From Elymus sibiricus (lineage: Eukaryota; Streptophyta; Magnoliopsida; Poales; Poaceae): a stretch of 64,000 nt of DNA. Below, in pieces: positions 1 through 12,522 of this stretch. The translations under genes were made by a program, and so were the position numbers. The stretch covers positions 543,844,222-543,908,221 of the forward strand of contig CM077667.1 of NCBI GenBank assembly GCA_039707655.1, read 5' to 3'. The notes beneath the pieces were generated by a model. The model saw only the letters and a program-made list of their open reading frames with translations, was not told the origin of the DNA and ran no database searches. Positions within the stretch are counted from its first letter, which is position 1, and each line of letters starts with the position of its first letter.

Positions 1-190
1 GAAGTGAAAACAAATTTTATTTCAAAATGTCAGTGATGCATTTATGGTATACTTCAGTTATGTTTATGGCAGCCACTTCGTGTTGGAGCTCGGATGGAGA
101 GGAAAAAGAACCTCCCGATCTAATCTTTCGAGAAGCTACAGTTTGCTCTCCTCTTCCGCGCTCGATGATATCAGTAACGCCATTTGCTCC
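1..190. repeat. Diverged direct repeat, copy 1
   Basis: This stretch matches 561-754 in the same orientation. Shared blocks include the phrase around gtgatgcatttatg, the atggcagccact block, aaaaagaacctc, and ctcctcttccgc. Many substitutions and small indels separate the copies, so the duplication is old. No gene is evident; short open frames here are not conserved between the copies. Confidence 0.7.
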
Positions 191-560
191 ATGTATGAGG
201 ATTAGAGAGGAGATTGGTGGAAGTGCTATTATATGGCTGAGCACCGTGTGCTAGTATTTATTGTATACATATATCTTGGAGGAAAAGAAATCGTCATAGA
301 GATAAGGTAATAGAGAGATATGAATCCTATACTACCAAATACACATATACCAAATATATTCTAACAGTTTCTTATCTTAGGTGATTTACTCAATTACTTG
401 CAAATAAGCTTAGGCGATTATGTATTGATTGATTTTATAAACTTCGTTTGCTATTGAAGTTCTTATTAATATAAACCTCATGTAATTTGTATTAATTGAT
501 ACCACCTTCTGATACAAGACCGATATTCATTTTATCTGTTATCCTATTTTGCTTGCCTAA

Positions 561-754
561 GAACTGACAACAAATTTTGTTTAAAAATGTGAGTGATGCA
601 TTTATGTTATCCTTCATTTATTTATGTTTTTATGGCAGCCACTTTGTGTTGGAGTTCAGATTGAGAGAAAAAAGAACCTCTCGATATAATTTTTCGAGAA
701 GGCACAGTTTGCCCTCCTCTTCCGCTCTCGGTGATATCGGCAACGTTGTTTGCT
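561..754. repeat. Diverged direct repeat, copy 2
   Basis: Second copy of the 1-190 segment, about 560 bp downstream. It could be one terminal region of a larger repeated element whose other part lies left of the window. The 370 bp between the copies is AT-rich and shows no gene. Confidence 0.7.
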
Positions 755-1901
755 TCTTTCCCCTCTCCACATTCATCTGCCTCTCCCCTGATGCATCAGG
801 CACAAATGACAGTGGTGGCAGTGGCCACTGCAACGGCGGCGCGTACGCGCACACCCTCCGGTGGGAAGGCGATCTAGATGTTGGTGGAACACATGTAGTA
901 GTGGTGGTGCAGGGCACGACGGCGGTGTGTGCGTACAACATGGTCGTAGTTGGTCGGATCAATTGAGAGCTGAACTGGGTGGCGAAGGTGGCCTCCGCTA
1001 GTCATTGCGGTCGGGGCAATGTTCCTACGTTGATGGTTAGGTCTTAGGTTGTTGAGAAAGGTGTGGCGGCGCATCTGCTTGCACGGCGGCGGTGGTCGCG
1101 TGTATAGTTATGGACGCTCCCCAGTGACACAAAGGTGTTTTTCCGGCATCGTTGGGCCAGATTCATTTGTCAGGCTTGGCAGCAACAAGATTGCCTCATT
1201 ACTATATTGAAGGTGCTGTCTCCTTACTATTGTGTGGAACTTCATTGGTCGGTCTCGACAATCTGGATGGAAATCTTTCTCGTGGCCGTCTCCTGCCGGC
1301 CGGAGGTGATGAGTATGTGAGGGCGTTCATTCCTCCTTGGGGATGTTGCTGCGGAAGAAAACCTCCATGCATGTTGCCGAACAAAGCCTTCAGTCGTTTT
1401 TTGAATTGCTGATAAATCACGCCATATTTCAGTCACTCACTTTTCATAGCGCGTTGGCGCATGTAACAAGAAGGCTAAGCTAAAGCTCAAGTGCTGAACG
1501 GCCTAAGCTAGCACACACGTACATGACCAAATATGTTCAATCAAGAGGGAGAAAAGATCTAGGTAATCAGGCACATGGCCATTAATTCCACATGGCCATT
1601 AATCTGCCAGCGATGCAAGGCGTTTGATATCGATTTCTGTGAGAAGTAGCAAACCAACCACGAGAAAGGTAGAGCACTCCCTAGCTACTTAGTGAAGCTC
1701 TCCAGATAATCTACAGTCATTTTGTTTCTTCCATGGGAAACATGCTAAATTTAATCTCAACGTAGGGCTGATGGGTATGCCCTTTTTTTTACAAGAAAGC
1801 TGAATGGTTTACCTTACATAGGTCAGCGAGGTATTAGGAAAGGATCTACTTCTGGACCAAATTGAGTCATCAGTGTTGAAGTCAGCAATCGCAAGAGCTA
1901 G
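755..1901. other. No recognisable gene
   Basis: A GC-rich stretch (about 780-1380) is followed by ordinary non-coding sequence. Open frames are short, overlap on both strands and resemble nothing I recognise. The GC-rich part may be the inside of a non-autonomous transposon, but I see no terminal repeats that would prove it. Confidence 0.5.
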
Positions 1902-2144
1902 CGCCTCATTGGCAACTGCCGACATGCCATCAACTTCTGGTGTGTGCGTTATGAGGAGGTGACGCCAACCTACCTCCGCCGTAGCTGCGACAACGTGGTC
2001 ATCTCAATGCCACCAAACGCACCACCTACACGCGGCCGTAGAAACTGGGTGGCTAGTGCCGATGGCCGATCTGTATGGTTCTTTACTCTCAGGGCTAGAC
2101 CTAGACTGGTAGATCATCTCACAGGAGCCGACACCCTCCTACCT
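1902..2144 (+). pseudogene. F-box/KIB1-4 (DUF295)-like protein, 5' fragment
   Basis: The plus-strand frame open from 1902 (after a TAG at 1899-1901) to 2144 encodes a segment with an SADGRSVWFF block followed by LTGADTLLP. This resembles the middle of plant KIB1-4/DUF295 beta-propeller proteins, where a 'GWLVT..' strand precedes 'LNP.TG..I.LP'. The frame is cut after the CCT proline codon at 2142-2144 by the LTR array. The same frame resumes at 40014 with CFPDDYEIK. Upstream I find no start codon or F-box in frame, so the 5' end is missing or decayed. The family call rests on motif memory, mainly on the RPGD-WT motif in the 3' half. Confidence 0.55.
2140..2144. repeat. Target-site duplication TACCT, left copy
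   Basis: The five bases TACCT immediately precede the TGTTGG terminus of the first LTR. The identical pentamer immediately follows the TAACA terminus of the last LTR at 40009-40013. Five bp is the usual TSD length for LTR retrotransposons. Confidence 0.9.
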
Positions 2145-2834
2145 TGTTGGCGCTGTCTCTCGCAGCACCCTTTCTTCTTCCTCTCGGCTGCCTCTCGCAG
2201 CACCCTTCTTCTTCCTCTCGGCTGACTCTCACAGCTCACAAGAACAAGATGAACACAGAATTTTTGGTGCCGAGCTGCCCCACACAGCCGGCCTTTTTCT
2301 CCTCTTCTATTCCCCTTATCAAATGAAACATGCTTACAATGCCTTAAGCAGCACGCACACACAACCCAGCCGTCTCATTCGGCCACTAAGTCACACATGC
2401 CCGCATGACCACCACGAAGTGCTCCACTAGCTAACTAATTGCTACATGCATGGACGTCCAGCACTGGCGCATCATCCACTCAATGGCCAAGACCCAGCCC
2501 AACATGTGATGCGCACATAACTAACTATTTGCATTCAACGAGCTAACAACCTGATGCATGCACTAAACTGACATGCCAATTCTCTCGGCTTGTACTAGTG
2601 CAATCTGTTGATCTCAGCACTTGCACCGCAGCTTCACGCTGCCTCAGCATCTCGCCATACTCACCGCATCGCACGGCTCCACAGGCATCCCGCCTTTCAT
2701 GCCTCTGCTGAAACTCGCCGGCTTCGTACGTATCGCACGCACACCTTGCCGAACTACAACAGGGTACACCCTAAGCTACATGCAACAAAAAACAAACTAA
2801 CATGCAGATACAAATATCAAGATTAGTGCTAACA
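2145..2834 (-). repeat. LTR 1 (3' terminal LTR of the array)
   Basis: 690 bp, one subrepeat copy. It is 35 bp longer than other single-copy LTRs because of a tandem duplication of the ctctcgcagcac...ctcggctg segment at about 2154-2223, near the edge of the array. Confidence 0.88.
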
Positions 2835-2846
2835 TTCACCCCCTAA
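2835..2846 (-). promoter_or_regulatory. Polypurine tract of the array element
   Basis: Minus-strand TTAGGGGGTGAA lies directly before the TGTTAG start of LTR 1. The tract recurs at nearly every internal-LTR junction; junctions at 25247, 33807, 29372 and 30401 carry small variants. Confidence 0.8.
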
Positions 2847-3212
2847 TCTTGATATCATATTCTTCAATGCGGATCACCCGCAGCCACATGACGACGCCAT
2901 CGCAGCGTCGCGACCACTTGCCATGGACGACGTCGTCGCAGCGCCGGTCGCCATGAGCCATCTTGCATTGGATGACGCCCTCGTGGCGTCGGTCACCATG
3001 CCGTCTTGCCGCACGCCGCGGTCGCCTCTTGACATGGACGACGCCTTCACGACGCCGATCACCACGTCGTCTACATCTAGCGGCATCGCACCGCAACCGG
3101 CCACCAGCGGCATCGCGCCGCCGCCGACCTCCACCTCGCACCGCCGTCCTCCACCTCACATGGAGTCGGCAGCGCCGTCTCCACCGGGGATCGTCGAGGC
3201 TCTGATACCAAT

Positions 3213-4218
3213 TGTTGGTGCTGCCTCTCGCTGCACCCTTCTTCTTTCTCTCGGCTGACACTCACAGCTCACAAGAACAGGATGAACACATAATTTTTGG
3301 TGCCGAGCTGCCTCACACAGCCGGCATTTTTCTCCTCTTCTATTCCCCTTATCAAATGAAACATGCTTACAATGCCTTAAGTAGCACGCACACACGACCC
3401 AGCCGTCTCATTTGGCCACTAAGTCACACACGCACGCATGACCACCACGAAGTGCTCCACTAGCTAACTAATTGCTACATGCATGGACGTCTAGCACTGG
3501 CGCATCATCCACTCACTGGCCAAGACCCAGCCCAACATGTGATGCGCACATAACTAACTATTTGCATGCAACTAGCTAACAACCTGATGCATGCACTAAA
3601 CTAACACGCCAATTCTCTCGGCTTGTAGTAGTGCAATCTGTTGGCCTCAGCACTTGCACCGCAGCTTCACGCCGCCTCGGCATCTCGTCATACTCACCGC
3701 ATCGCACGGCTCCACAGGCATCCCGCCTTAAGTAGCACGCACACACAACCCAACCATCTCATTCGGCCACTAAGACACACACGCACGCATGACCACCACG
3801 AAGTGCTCCACTAGCTAACTAATTGCTACATGCATGGACGTCCAGCACTGGCACATCATCCACTCAATGGCCAAGACCCAGCCCAACATGTGATACGCAC
3901 ATAACTAACTATTTGCATGCAACTAGCTAACAACCTGATGCATGCACTAAACGGACACGCCAATTCTCTCGGCTTGTACTAGTGCAATCTGTTGGCCTCA
4001 GCACTTGCACCGCAGCTTCACGCCGCCTCGGCATCTCGCCGTACTCACCGCATCGCACGGCTCCACAGGCTTCCCGCCTTTCATGCCTCTGCTGAAACTC
4101 GCCGGCTTCGTATGTATCACACGCACACCTTGCCGAACTACAACAGGCTACACCCTAAGCTACATGCAACAAAAAACAAACTAACATGCAGATACAAATA
4201 TCAAGATTAGTGCTAACA
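3213..4218 (-). repeat. LTR 2 (two subrepeats)
   Basis: 1006 bp. The second 351-bp subrepeat starts at 3726. It matches LTR 4 (2768 bp away) almost perfectly. Confidence 0.88.
3375..4076. repeat. 351-bp subrepeat, example of the duplicated state
   Basis: Two adjacent copies begin with ccttaagtagc at 3375 and 3726. In single-copy LTRs the segment starts after aatGCCTT and ends before GCCTTtcatgcc. In duplicated LTRs the junction reads ccGCCTTaagtag. The duplication endpoints therefore coincide with a 5-bp GCCTT direct repeat. Confidence 0.85.
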
Positions 4219-4596
4219 TTCACCCCCTAATCTTGATATCATATTTTTCAATGCGGATCACCTGCAGCCACATATGGACGCCATCGCAGCGTCGCGACCA
4301 CTTGCCATGGACGACATCATCGCAGCGCCGGTCGCCATGAGCCATCTTGCGTTGGATGACGCCTTCGTGGCGTCGGTCACCACGCCGTCTTGCCACACGC
4401 CGCGGTCGCCTCTTGACGTGGATGACGCCTTCGCGAAGCCGATCACCACGTCGTCTACATCTAGCGGCATCGCACCGCAACCGGCCACCAGCGGCATCGC
4501 GCCGCCGCCGACCTCGAACTCGCACCGCCGTCCTCCACCTCACATGGAGTCGGCAGCGCCGTCTCCGCTGGGGATCGTCGAGGCTCTGATACCAAT

Positions 4597-5602
4597 TGTT
4601 GGCGCTGCCTCTCGCAGCACCCTTGTTCTTCCTCTCGGCTGACTCTCACAGCTCACAAGAACAAGATGAACACAAATTTTTTGGTGCCGAGCTGCCTCAC
4701 CCAGCCGACCTTTTTCTCCTCTTCTATTCCCCTTATCAAATGAAACATGCTTACAATGCCTTAAGTAGCATGCACATACAACTCAGCCGTCTCATTGGGC
4801 CACTAAGTCACACACACACGCATGACCACCATGAACTGCTCCAATAGCTAACTAATTGCTACATGCATGGACGTTCAGCACTGGTGCATCATCCACTCAA
4901 TGGCCAAGACCCTGCCCAACATGTGATGCGCACATAACTAACTATTTGCATCCAACTAGCTAACAAACTGATGCATGCACTAAACTGACATGCCAATTCT
5001 CTCGGCTTGTACTAGTGCAATCTATTGGCCTCAGCACTTGCACCGCAGCTTCACGCCGCCTCAGCATCTCGCCATACTCACTACATCGCACGGCTCCACA
5101 GGCATCCCGCCTTAAGTAGCACGCACACACAACCCAGCCGTCTCATTCGGCCACTAAGTCACACACGCACGCATGACCACCACGAAGTGCTCCACTAGCT
5201 AACTAATTGCTACATGCATGGACGTCCAGCACTGGCGCATGATCCACTCAATGGCCAAGACCCAGCCCAACATGTGATGCGCACATAACTAACTATTTGC
5301 ATTCAACGAGCTAACAACCTGATGCATGCACTAAACTGACATGCCAATTCTCTCGGCTTGTACTAGTGCAATCTGTTGATCTCAGCACTTGCACCGCAGC
5401 TTCACGCTGCCTCGGCATCTCGCCATACTCACCGCATCGCACGGCTCCACAGGCATCCCGCCTTTCATGCCTCTGCTGAAACTCGCCGGCTTCGTACGTA
5501 TCGCACGCACACCTTGCCGAACTACAACAGGCTACACCCTAAGCTACATGCAACAAAAAACAAACTAACATGCAGATACAAATATCAAGATTAGTGCTAA
5601 CA
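4597..5602 (-). repeat. LTR 3 (two subrepeats)
   Basis: 1006 bp. Nearly identical to LTR 6, 4152 bp away (three units); both carry the rare variants cctcacccagccgacc and gcatgcacatacaactc. Confidence 0.88.
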
Positions 5603-5980
5603 TTCACCCCCTAATCTTGATATCATATTCTTCAATGCGGATCACCCGCAGCCACATGACGATGCCATCGCAGCGTCGCGACCACTTGCCATGGACGACG
5701 TCGTCGCAGCGCCGGTCGCCATGAGCCATCTTGCATTGGATGACGCCCTCGTGGCGTCGGTCACCATGCCGTCTTGCCGCACGCCGCGGTCGCCTCTTGA
5801 CATGGACGACGCCTTCACGACGCCGATCACCACGTCGTCTACATCTAGCGGCATCGCACCGCAACCGGCCACCAGCGGCATCGCGCCGCCGCCGACCTCC
5901 ACCTCGCACCGCCGTCCTCCACCTCACATGGAGTCGGCAGCGCCGTCTCCACCGGGGATCGTCGAGGCTCTGATACCAAT

Positions 5981-6986
5981 TGTTGGTGCTGCCTCTCGCT
6001 GCACCCTTCTTCTTTCTCTCGGCTGACACTCACAGCTCACAAGAACAGGATGAACACATAATTTTTGGTGCCGAGCTGCCTCACACAGCCGGCATTTTTC
6101 TCCTCTTCTATTCCCCTTATCAAATGAAACATGCTTACAATGCCTTAAGTAGCACGCACACACGACCCAGCCGTCTCATTTGGCCACTAAGTCACACACG
6201 CACGCATGACCACCACGAAGTGCTCCACTAGCTAACTAATTGCTACATGCATGGACGTCTAGCACTGGCGCATCATCCACTCACTGGCCAAGACCCAGCC
6301 CAACATGTGATGCGCACATAACTAACTATTTGCATGCAACTAGCTAACAACCTGATGCATGCACTAAACTAACACGCCAATTCTCTCGGCTTGTAGTAGT
6401 GCAATCTGTTGGCCTCAGCACTTGCACCGCAGCTTCACGCCGCCTCGGCATCTCGTCATACTCACCGCATCGCACGGCTCCACAGGCATCCCGCCTTAAG
6501 TAGCACGCACACACAACCCAACCATCTCATTCGGCCACTAAGACACACACGCACGCATGACCACCACGAAGTGCTCCACTAGCTAACTAATTGCTACATG
6601 CATGGACGTCCAGCACTGGCACATCATCCACTCAATGGCCAAGACCCAGCCCAACATGTGATACGCACATAACTAACTATTTGCATGCAACTAGCTAACA
6701 ACCTGATGCATGCACTAAACGGACACGCCAATTCTCTCGGCTTGTACTAGTGCAATCTGTTGGCCTCAGCACTTGCACCGCAGCTTCACGCCGCCTCGGC
6801 ATCTCGCCGTACTCACCGCATCGCACGGCTCCACAGGCTTCCCGCCTTTCATGCCTCTGCTGAAACTCGCCGGCTTCGTATGTATCACACGCACACCTTG
6901 CCGAACTACAACAGGCTACACCCTAAGCTACATGCAACAAAAAACAAACTAACATGCAGATACAAATATCAAGATTAGTGCTAACA
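5981..6986 (-). repeat. LTR 4 (two subrepeats)
   Basis: 1006 bp. Close copy of LTR 2 (2768 bp) and of LTR 7 (4152 bp). Confidence 0.88.
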
Positions 6987-7364
6987 TTCACCCCCTAATC
7001 TTGATATCATATTTTTCAATGCGGATCACCTGCAGCCACATATGGACGCCATCGCAGCGTCGCGACCACTTGCCATGGACGACATCATCGCAGCGCCGGT
7101 CGCCATGAGCCATCTTGCGTTGGATGACGCCTTCGTGGCGTCGGTCACCACGCCGTCTTGCCACACGCCGCGGTCGCCTCTTGACGTGGATGACGCCTTC
7201 GCGAAGCCGATCACCACGTCGTCTACATCTAGCGGCATCGCACCGCAACCGGCCACCAGCGGCATCGCGCCGCCGTCGACATCCACCTCGCACCGCCGTC
7301 CTCCACCTCACATGGAGTCGGCAGCGCCGTCTCCACCGGGGATCGTCGAGGCTCTGCTACCAAT

Positions 7365-8370
7365 TGTTGGCGCTGCCTCTCGCTGCACCCTTCTTCTTTC
7401 TCTCAGCTGACACTCACAGCTCACAAGAACAGGATGAACACATAATTTTTGGTGCCGAGCTGCCTCACACAGCCGGCATTTTTCTCCTCTTCTATTCCCC
7501 TTATCAAATGAAACATGCTTACAATGCCTTAAGTAGCACGCACACACGACCCAGCCGTCTCATTTGGCCACTAAGTCACACAGGCACGCATGACCACCAC
7601 GAAGTGCTCCACTAGCTAACTAATTGCTACATGCATGGACGTCTAGCACTGGCGCATCATCCACTCACTGGCCAAGACCCAGCCCAACATGTGATGCGCA
7701 CATAACTAACTATTTGCATGCAACTAGCTAACAACCTGATGCATGCACTAAACTAACACGCCAATTCTCTCGGCTTGTAGTAGTGCAATCTGTTGGCCTC
7801 AGCACTTGCACCGCAGCTTCACGCCGCCTCGGCATCTCGTCATACTCACCGCATCGCACGGCTCCAGAGGCATCCCGCCTTAAGTAGCACGCACACACAA
7901 CCCAACCATCTCATTCGGCCACTAAGACACACACGCACGCATGACCACCACGAAGTGCTCCACTAGCTAACTAATTGCTACATGCATGGACGTTCAGCAC
8001 TGGCGCATCATCCACTCAATGGCCAAGACCCAGCCCAACATGTGATACGCACATAACTAACTATTTGCATGCAACTAGCTAACAACCTGATGCATGCACT
8101 AAACGGACACGCCAATTCTCTCGGCTTGTACTAGTGCAATCTGTTGGCCTCAGCACTTGCACCGCAGCTTCACGCCGCCTCGGCATCTCGCCGTACTCAC
8201 CGCATCGCACGGCTCCACAGGCTTCCCGCCTTTCATGCCTCTGCTGAAACTCGCCGGCTTCGTATGTATCACACGCACACCTTGCCGAACTACAACAGGC
8301 TACACCCTAAGCTACATGCAACAAAAAACAAACTAACATGCAGATACAAATATCAAGATTAGTGCTAACA
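7365..8370 (-). repeat. LTR 5 (two subrepeats)
   Basis: 1006 bp. The adjacent primer binding site is mutated (gctctgctacca instead of gctctgatacca on the plus strand). Closest to LTRs 2 and 4. Confidence 0.88.
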
Positions 8371-8748
8371 TTCACCCCCTAATCTTGATATCATATTTTT
8401 CAATGCGGATCACCTGCAGCCACATATGGACGCCATCGCAGCGTCGCGACCACTTGCCATGGACGACATCATCGCAGCGCCGGTCGCCATGAGCCATCTT
8501 GCGTTGGATGACGCCTTCGTGGCGTCGGTCACCACGCCGTCTTGCCACACGCCGCGGTCGCCTCTTGACGTGGATGATGCCTTCGCGAAGCCGATCACCA
8601 CGTCGTCTACATCTAGCGGCATCGCACCGCAACCGGCCACCAGCGGCATCGCGCCGCCGCCGACCTCGAACTCGCACCGCCGTCCTCCACCTCACATGGA
8701 GTCGGCAGCGCCGTCTCCGCTGGGGATCGTCGAGGCTCTGATACCAAT

Positions 8749-9754
8749 TGTTGGCGCTGCCTCTCGCAGCACCCTTGTTCTTCCTCTCGGCTGACTCTCA
8801 CAGCTCACAAGAACAAGATGAACACAAATTTTTTGGTGCCGAGCTGCCTCACCCAGCCGACCTTTTTCTCCTCTTCTATTCCCCTTATCAAATGAAACAT
8901 GCTTACAATGCCTTAAGTAGCATGCACATACAACTCAGCCGTCTCATTGGGCCACTAAGTCACACACACACGCATGACCACCACGAAGTGCTCCAATAGC
9001 TAACTAATTGCTACATGCATGGACGTTCAGCACTGGTGCATCATCCACTCAATGGCCAAGACCCTGCCCAACATGTGATGCGCACATAACTAACTATTTG
9101 CATCCAACTAGCTAACAAACTGATGCATGCACTAAACTGACATGCCAATTCTCTCGGCTTGTACTAGTGCAATCTATTGGCCTCAGCACTTGCACCGCAG
9201 CTTCACGCCGCCTCAGCATCTCGCCATACTCACTACATCGCACGGCTCCACAGGCATCCCGCCTTAAGTAGCACGCACACACAACCCAGCCGTCTCATTC
9301 GGCCACTAAGTCACACACGCACGCATGACCACCACGAAGTGCTCCACTAGCTAACTAATTGCTACATGCATGGACGTCCAGCACTGGCGCATGATCCACT
9401 CAATGGCCAAGACCCAGCCCAACATGTGATGCGCACATAACTAACTATTTGCATTCAACGAGCTAACAACCTGATGCATGCACTAAACTGACATGCCAAT
9501 TCTCTCGGCTTGTACTAGTGCAATCTGTTGATCTCAGCACTTGCACCGCAGCTTCACGCTGCCTCGGCATCTCGCCATACTCACCGCATCGCACGGCTCC
9601 ACAGGCATCCCGCCTTTCATGCCTCTGCTGAAACTCGCCGGCTTCGTACGTATCGCACGCACACCTTGCCGAACTACAACAGGCTACACCCTAAGCTACA
9701 TGCAACAAAAAACAAACTAACATGCAGATACAAATATCAAGATTAGTGCTAACA
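8749..9754 (-). repeat. LTR 6 (two subrepeats)
   Basis: 1006 bp. Near-identical to LTR 3. Confidence 0.88.
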
Positions 9755-10132
9755 TTCACCCCCTAATCTTGATATCATATTCTTCAATGCGGATCACCCG
9801 CAGCCACATGACGATGCCATCGCAGCGTCGCGACCACTTGCCATGGACGACGTCGTCGCAGCGCCGGTCGCCATGAACCATCTTGCATTGGATGACTCCC
9901 TCGTGGCGTCGGTCACCATGCCGTCTTGCCGCACGCCGCGGTCGCCTCTTGACATGGACGACGCCTTCACGACGCCGATCACCACGTCGTCTACATCTAG
10001 CGGCATCGCACCGCAACCGGCCACCAGCGGCATCGCGCCGCCGCCGACCTCCACCTCGCACCGCCGTCCTCCACCTCACATGGAGTCGGCAGCGCCGTCT
10101 CCACCGGGGATCGTCGAGGCTCTGATACCAAT

Positions 10133-11138
10133 TGTTGGTGCTGCCTCTCGCTGCACCCTTCTTCTTTCTCTCGGCTGACACTCACAGCTCACAAGAACAG
10201 GATGAACACATAATTTTTGGTGCCGAGCTGCCTCACACAGCCGGCATTTTTCTCCTCTTCTATTCCCCTTATCAAATGAAACATGCTTACAATGCCTTAA
10301 GTAGCACGCACACACGACCCAGCCGTCTCATTTGGCCACTAAGTCACACACGCACGCATGACCACCACGAAGTGCTCCACTAGCTAACTAATTGCTACAT
10401 GCATGGACGTCTAGCACTGGCGCATTATCCACTCACTGGCCAAGACCCAGCCCAACATGTGATGCGCACATAACTAACTATTTGCATGCAACTAGCTAAC
10501 AACCTGATGCATGCACTAAACTAACACGCCAATTCTCTCGGCTTGTAGTAGTGCAATCTGTTGGCCTCAGCACTTGCACCGCAGCTTCACGCCGCCTCGG
10601 CATCTCGTCATACTCACTGCATCGCACGGCTCCACAGGCATCCCGCCTTAAGTAGCACGCGCACACTACCCAACCATCTCATTCGGCCACTAAGACACAC
10701 ACGCACGCATGACCACCACGAAGTGCTCCACTAGCTAACTAATTGCTACATGCATGGACATCCAGCACTGGCGCATCATCCAATCAATGGCCAAGACCCA
10801 GCCCAACATGTGATACGCACATAACTAACTATTTGCATGCAACTAGCTAACAACCTGATGCATGCACTAAACGGACACGCCAATTCTCTCGGCTTGTACT
10901 AGTGCAATCTGTTGGCCTCAGCACTTGCACCGCAGCTTCACGCCGCCTCGGCATCTCGCCGTACTCACCGCATTGCACGGCTCCACAGGCATCCCGCCTT
11001 TCATGCCTCTGCTGAAACTCGCCGGCTTCGTATGTATCACACGCACACCTTGCCGAACTACAACAGGCTACACCCTAAGCTACATGCAACAAAAAACAAA
11101 CTAACATGCAGATACAAATATCAAGATTAGTGCTAACA
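10133..11138 (-). repeat. LTR 7 (two subrepeats)
   Basis: 1006 bp. Same type as LTRs 2 and 4, with a few private changes such as cgcgcacactaccc in the second subrepeat. Confidence 0.88.
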
Positions 11139-11516
11139 TTCACCCCCTAATCTTGATATCATATTTTTCAATGCGGATCACCTGCAGCCACATATGGACG
11201 CCATCGCAGCGTCGCGACCACTTGCCATGGACGACATCATCGCAGCGCCGGTCGCCATGAGCCATCTTGCGTTGGATGACGCCTTCGTGGCGTCGGTCAC
11301 CACGCCGTCTTGCCACACGCCGCGGTCGCCTCTTGATGTGGATGACGCCTTCGCGAAGCCGATCACCTCGTCGTCTACATCTAGCGGCATCGCACCGCAA
11401 CCGGCCACCAGCGGCATCGCGCCGCCGCCGACCTCGAACTCGCACCGCCGTCCTCCACATCACATGGATTCGGCAGCGCCGTCTCCGCCGGGGATCGTCG
11501 AGGCTCTGATACCAAT

Positions 11517-12522
11517 TGTTGGCGCTGCCTCTCGCAGCACCCTTGTTCTTCCTCTCGGCTGACTCTCACAGCTCACAAGAACAAGATGAACACAATCTTT
11601 TTGGTGCCGAGCTGCCTCACCCAGCTGACCTTTTTCTCCTCTTCTATTCCCCTTATCAAATGAAACATGCTTACAATGCCTTAAGTAGCATGCACATACA
11701 ACTCAGCCGTCTCATTGGGCCACTAAGTCACACACACACGCATGACCACCACAAAGTGCTCCAATAGCTAACTAATTGTTGCATGCATGGACGTCCAGCA
11801 CTGGCGCATCATCCACTCAATGGCCAAGACCCTGCCCAACATGTGATGCGCACATAACTAACTATTTGCATGCAACTATCTAACAACCTGATGCATGCAC
11901 TAAACTGACATGCCAATTCTCTCGGCTTGTACTGGTGCAATCTATTGGCCTCAGCACTTGCACCGCAGCTTAACGCCGCGTCAGCATCTCGCCATACTCA
12001 CTACATCGCACGGATCCACAGGCATCCCGCCTTAAGTAGCACGCACACACAACCCAGTCGTCTCATTCGGCCACTAAGTCACACACGCACGCATGACCAC
12101 CACGAAGTGCTCCACTAGCTAACTAATTGCTACATGCATGGACGTCCAGCACTGGCGCATGATCCACTCAATGGCCAAGACCCAGCCCAACATGTGATGC
12201 GCACGTAACTAACTATTTGAATGCAACTAGCTAACAACCTGATGCATGCACTAAACTGACACGCCAATTCTCTCGGCTTGTACTAGTGCAATCTGTTGGC
12301 CTCAGTACCTGCACAACAGCTTCATGCCGCCTCGACATCTCGCCATACTCACCGCATCGCACGGATCCACAGGCATCCCGCCTGTCATGCCTCTACTGAA
12401 ACTCGCCGGCTTCGTACGTATCGCGCGCACACCTTGCCAAACTACAACAGGCTACACGCTAAGCTACATGCAACAAAAAACAAACTAACATGCAGATACA
12501 AATATCAAGATTAGTGCTAACA
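11517..12522 (-). repeat. LTR 8 (two subrepeats)
   Basis: 1006 bp. Same type as LTRs 3 and 6 at its start, but with more private substitutions through the second subrepeat. It marks the right edge of the recently homogenised block. Confidence 0.88.
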
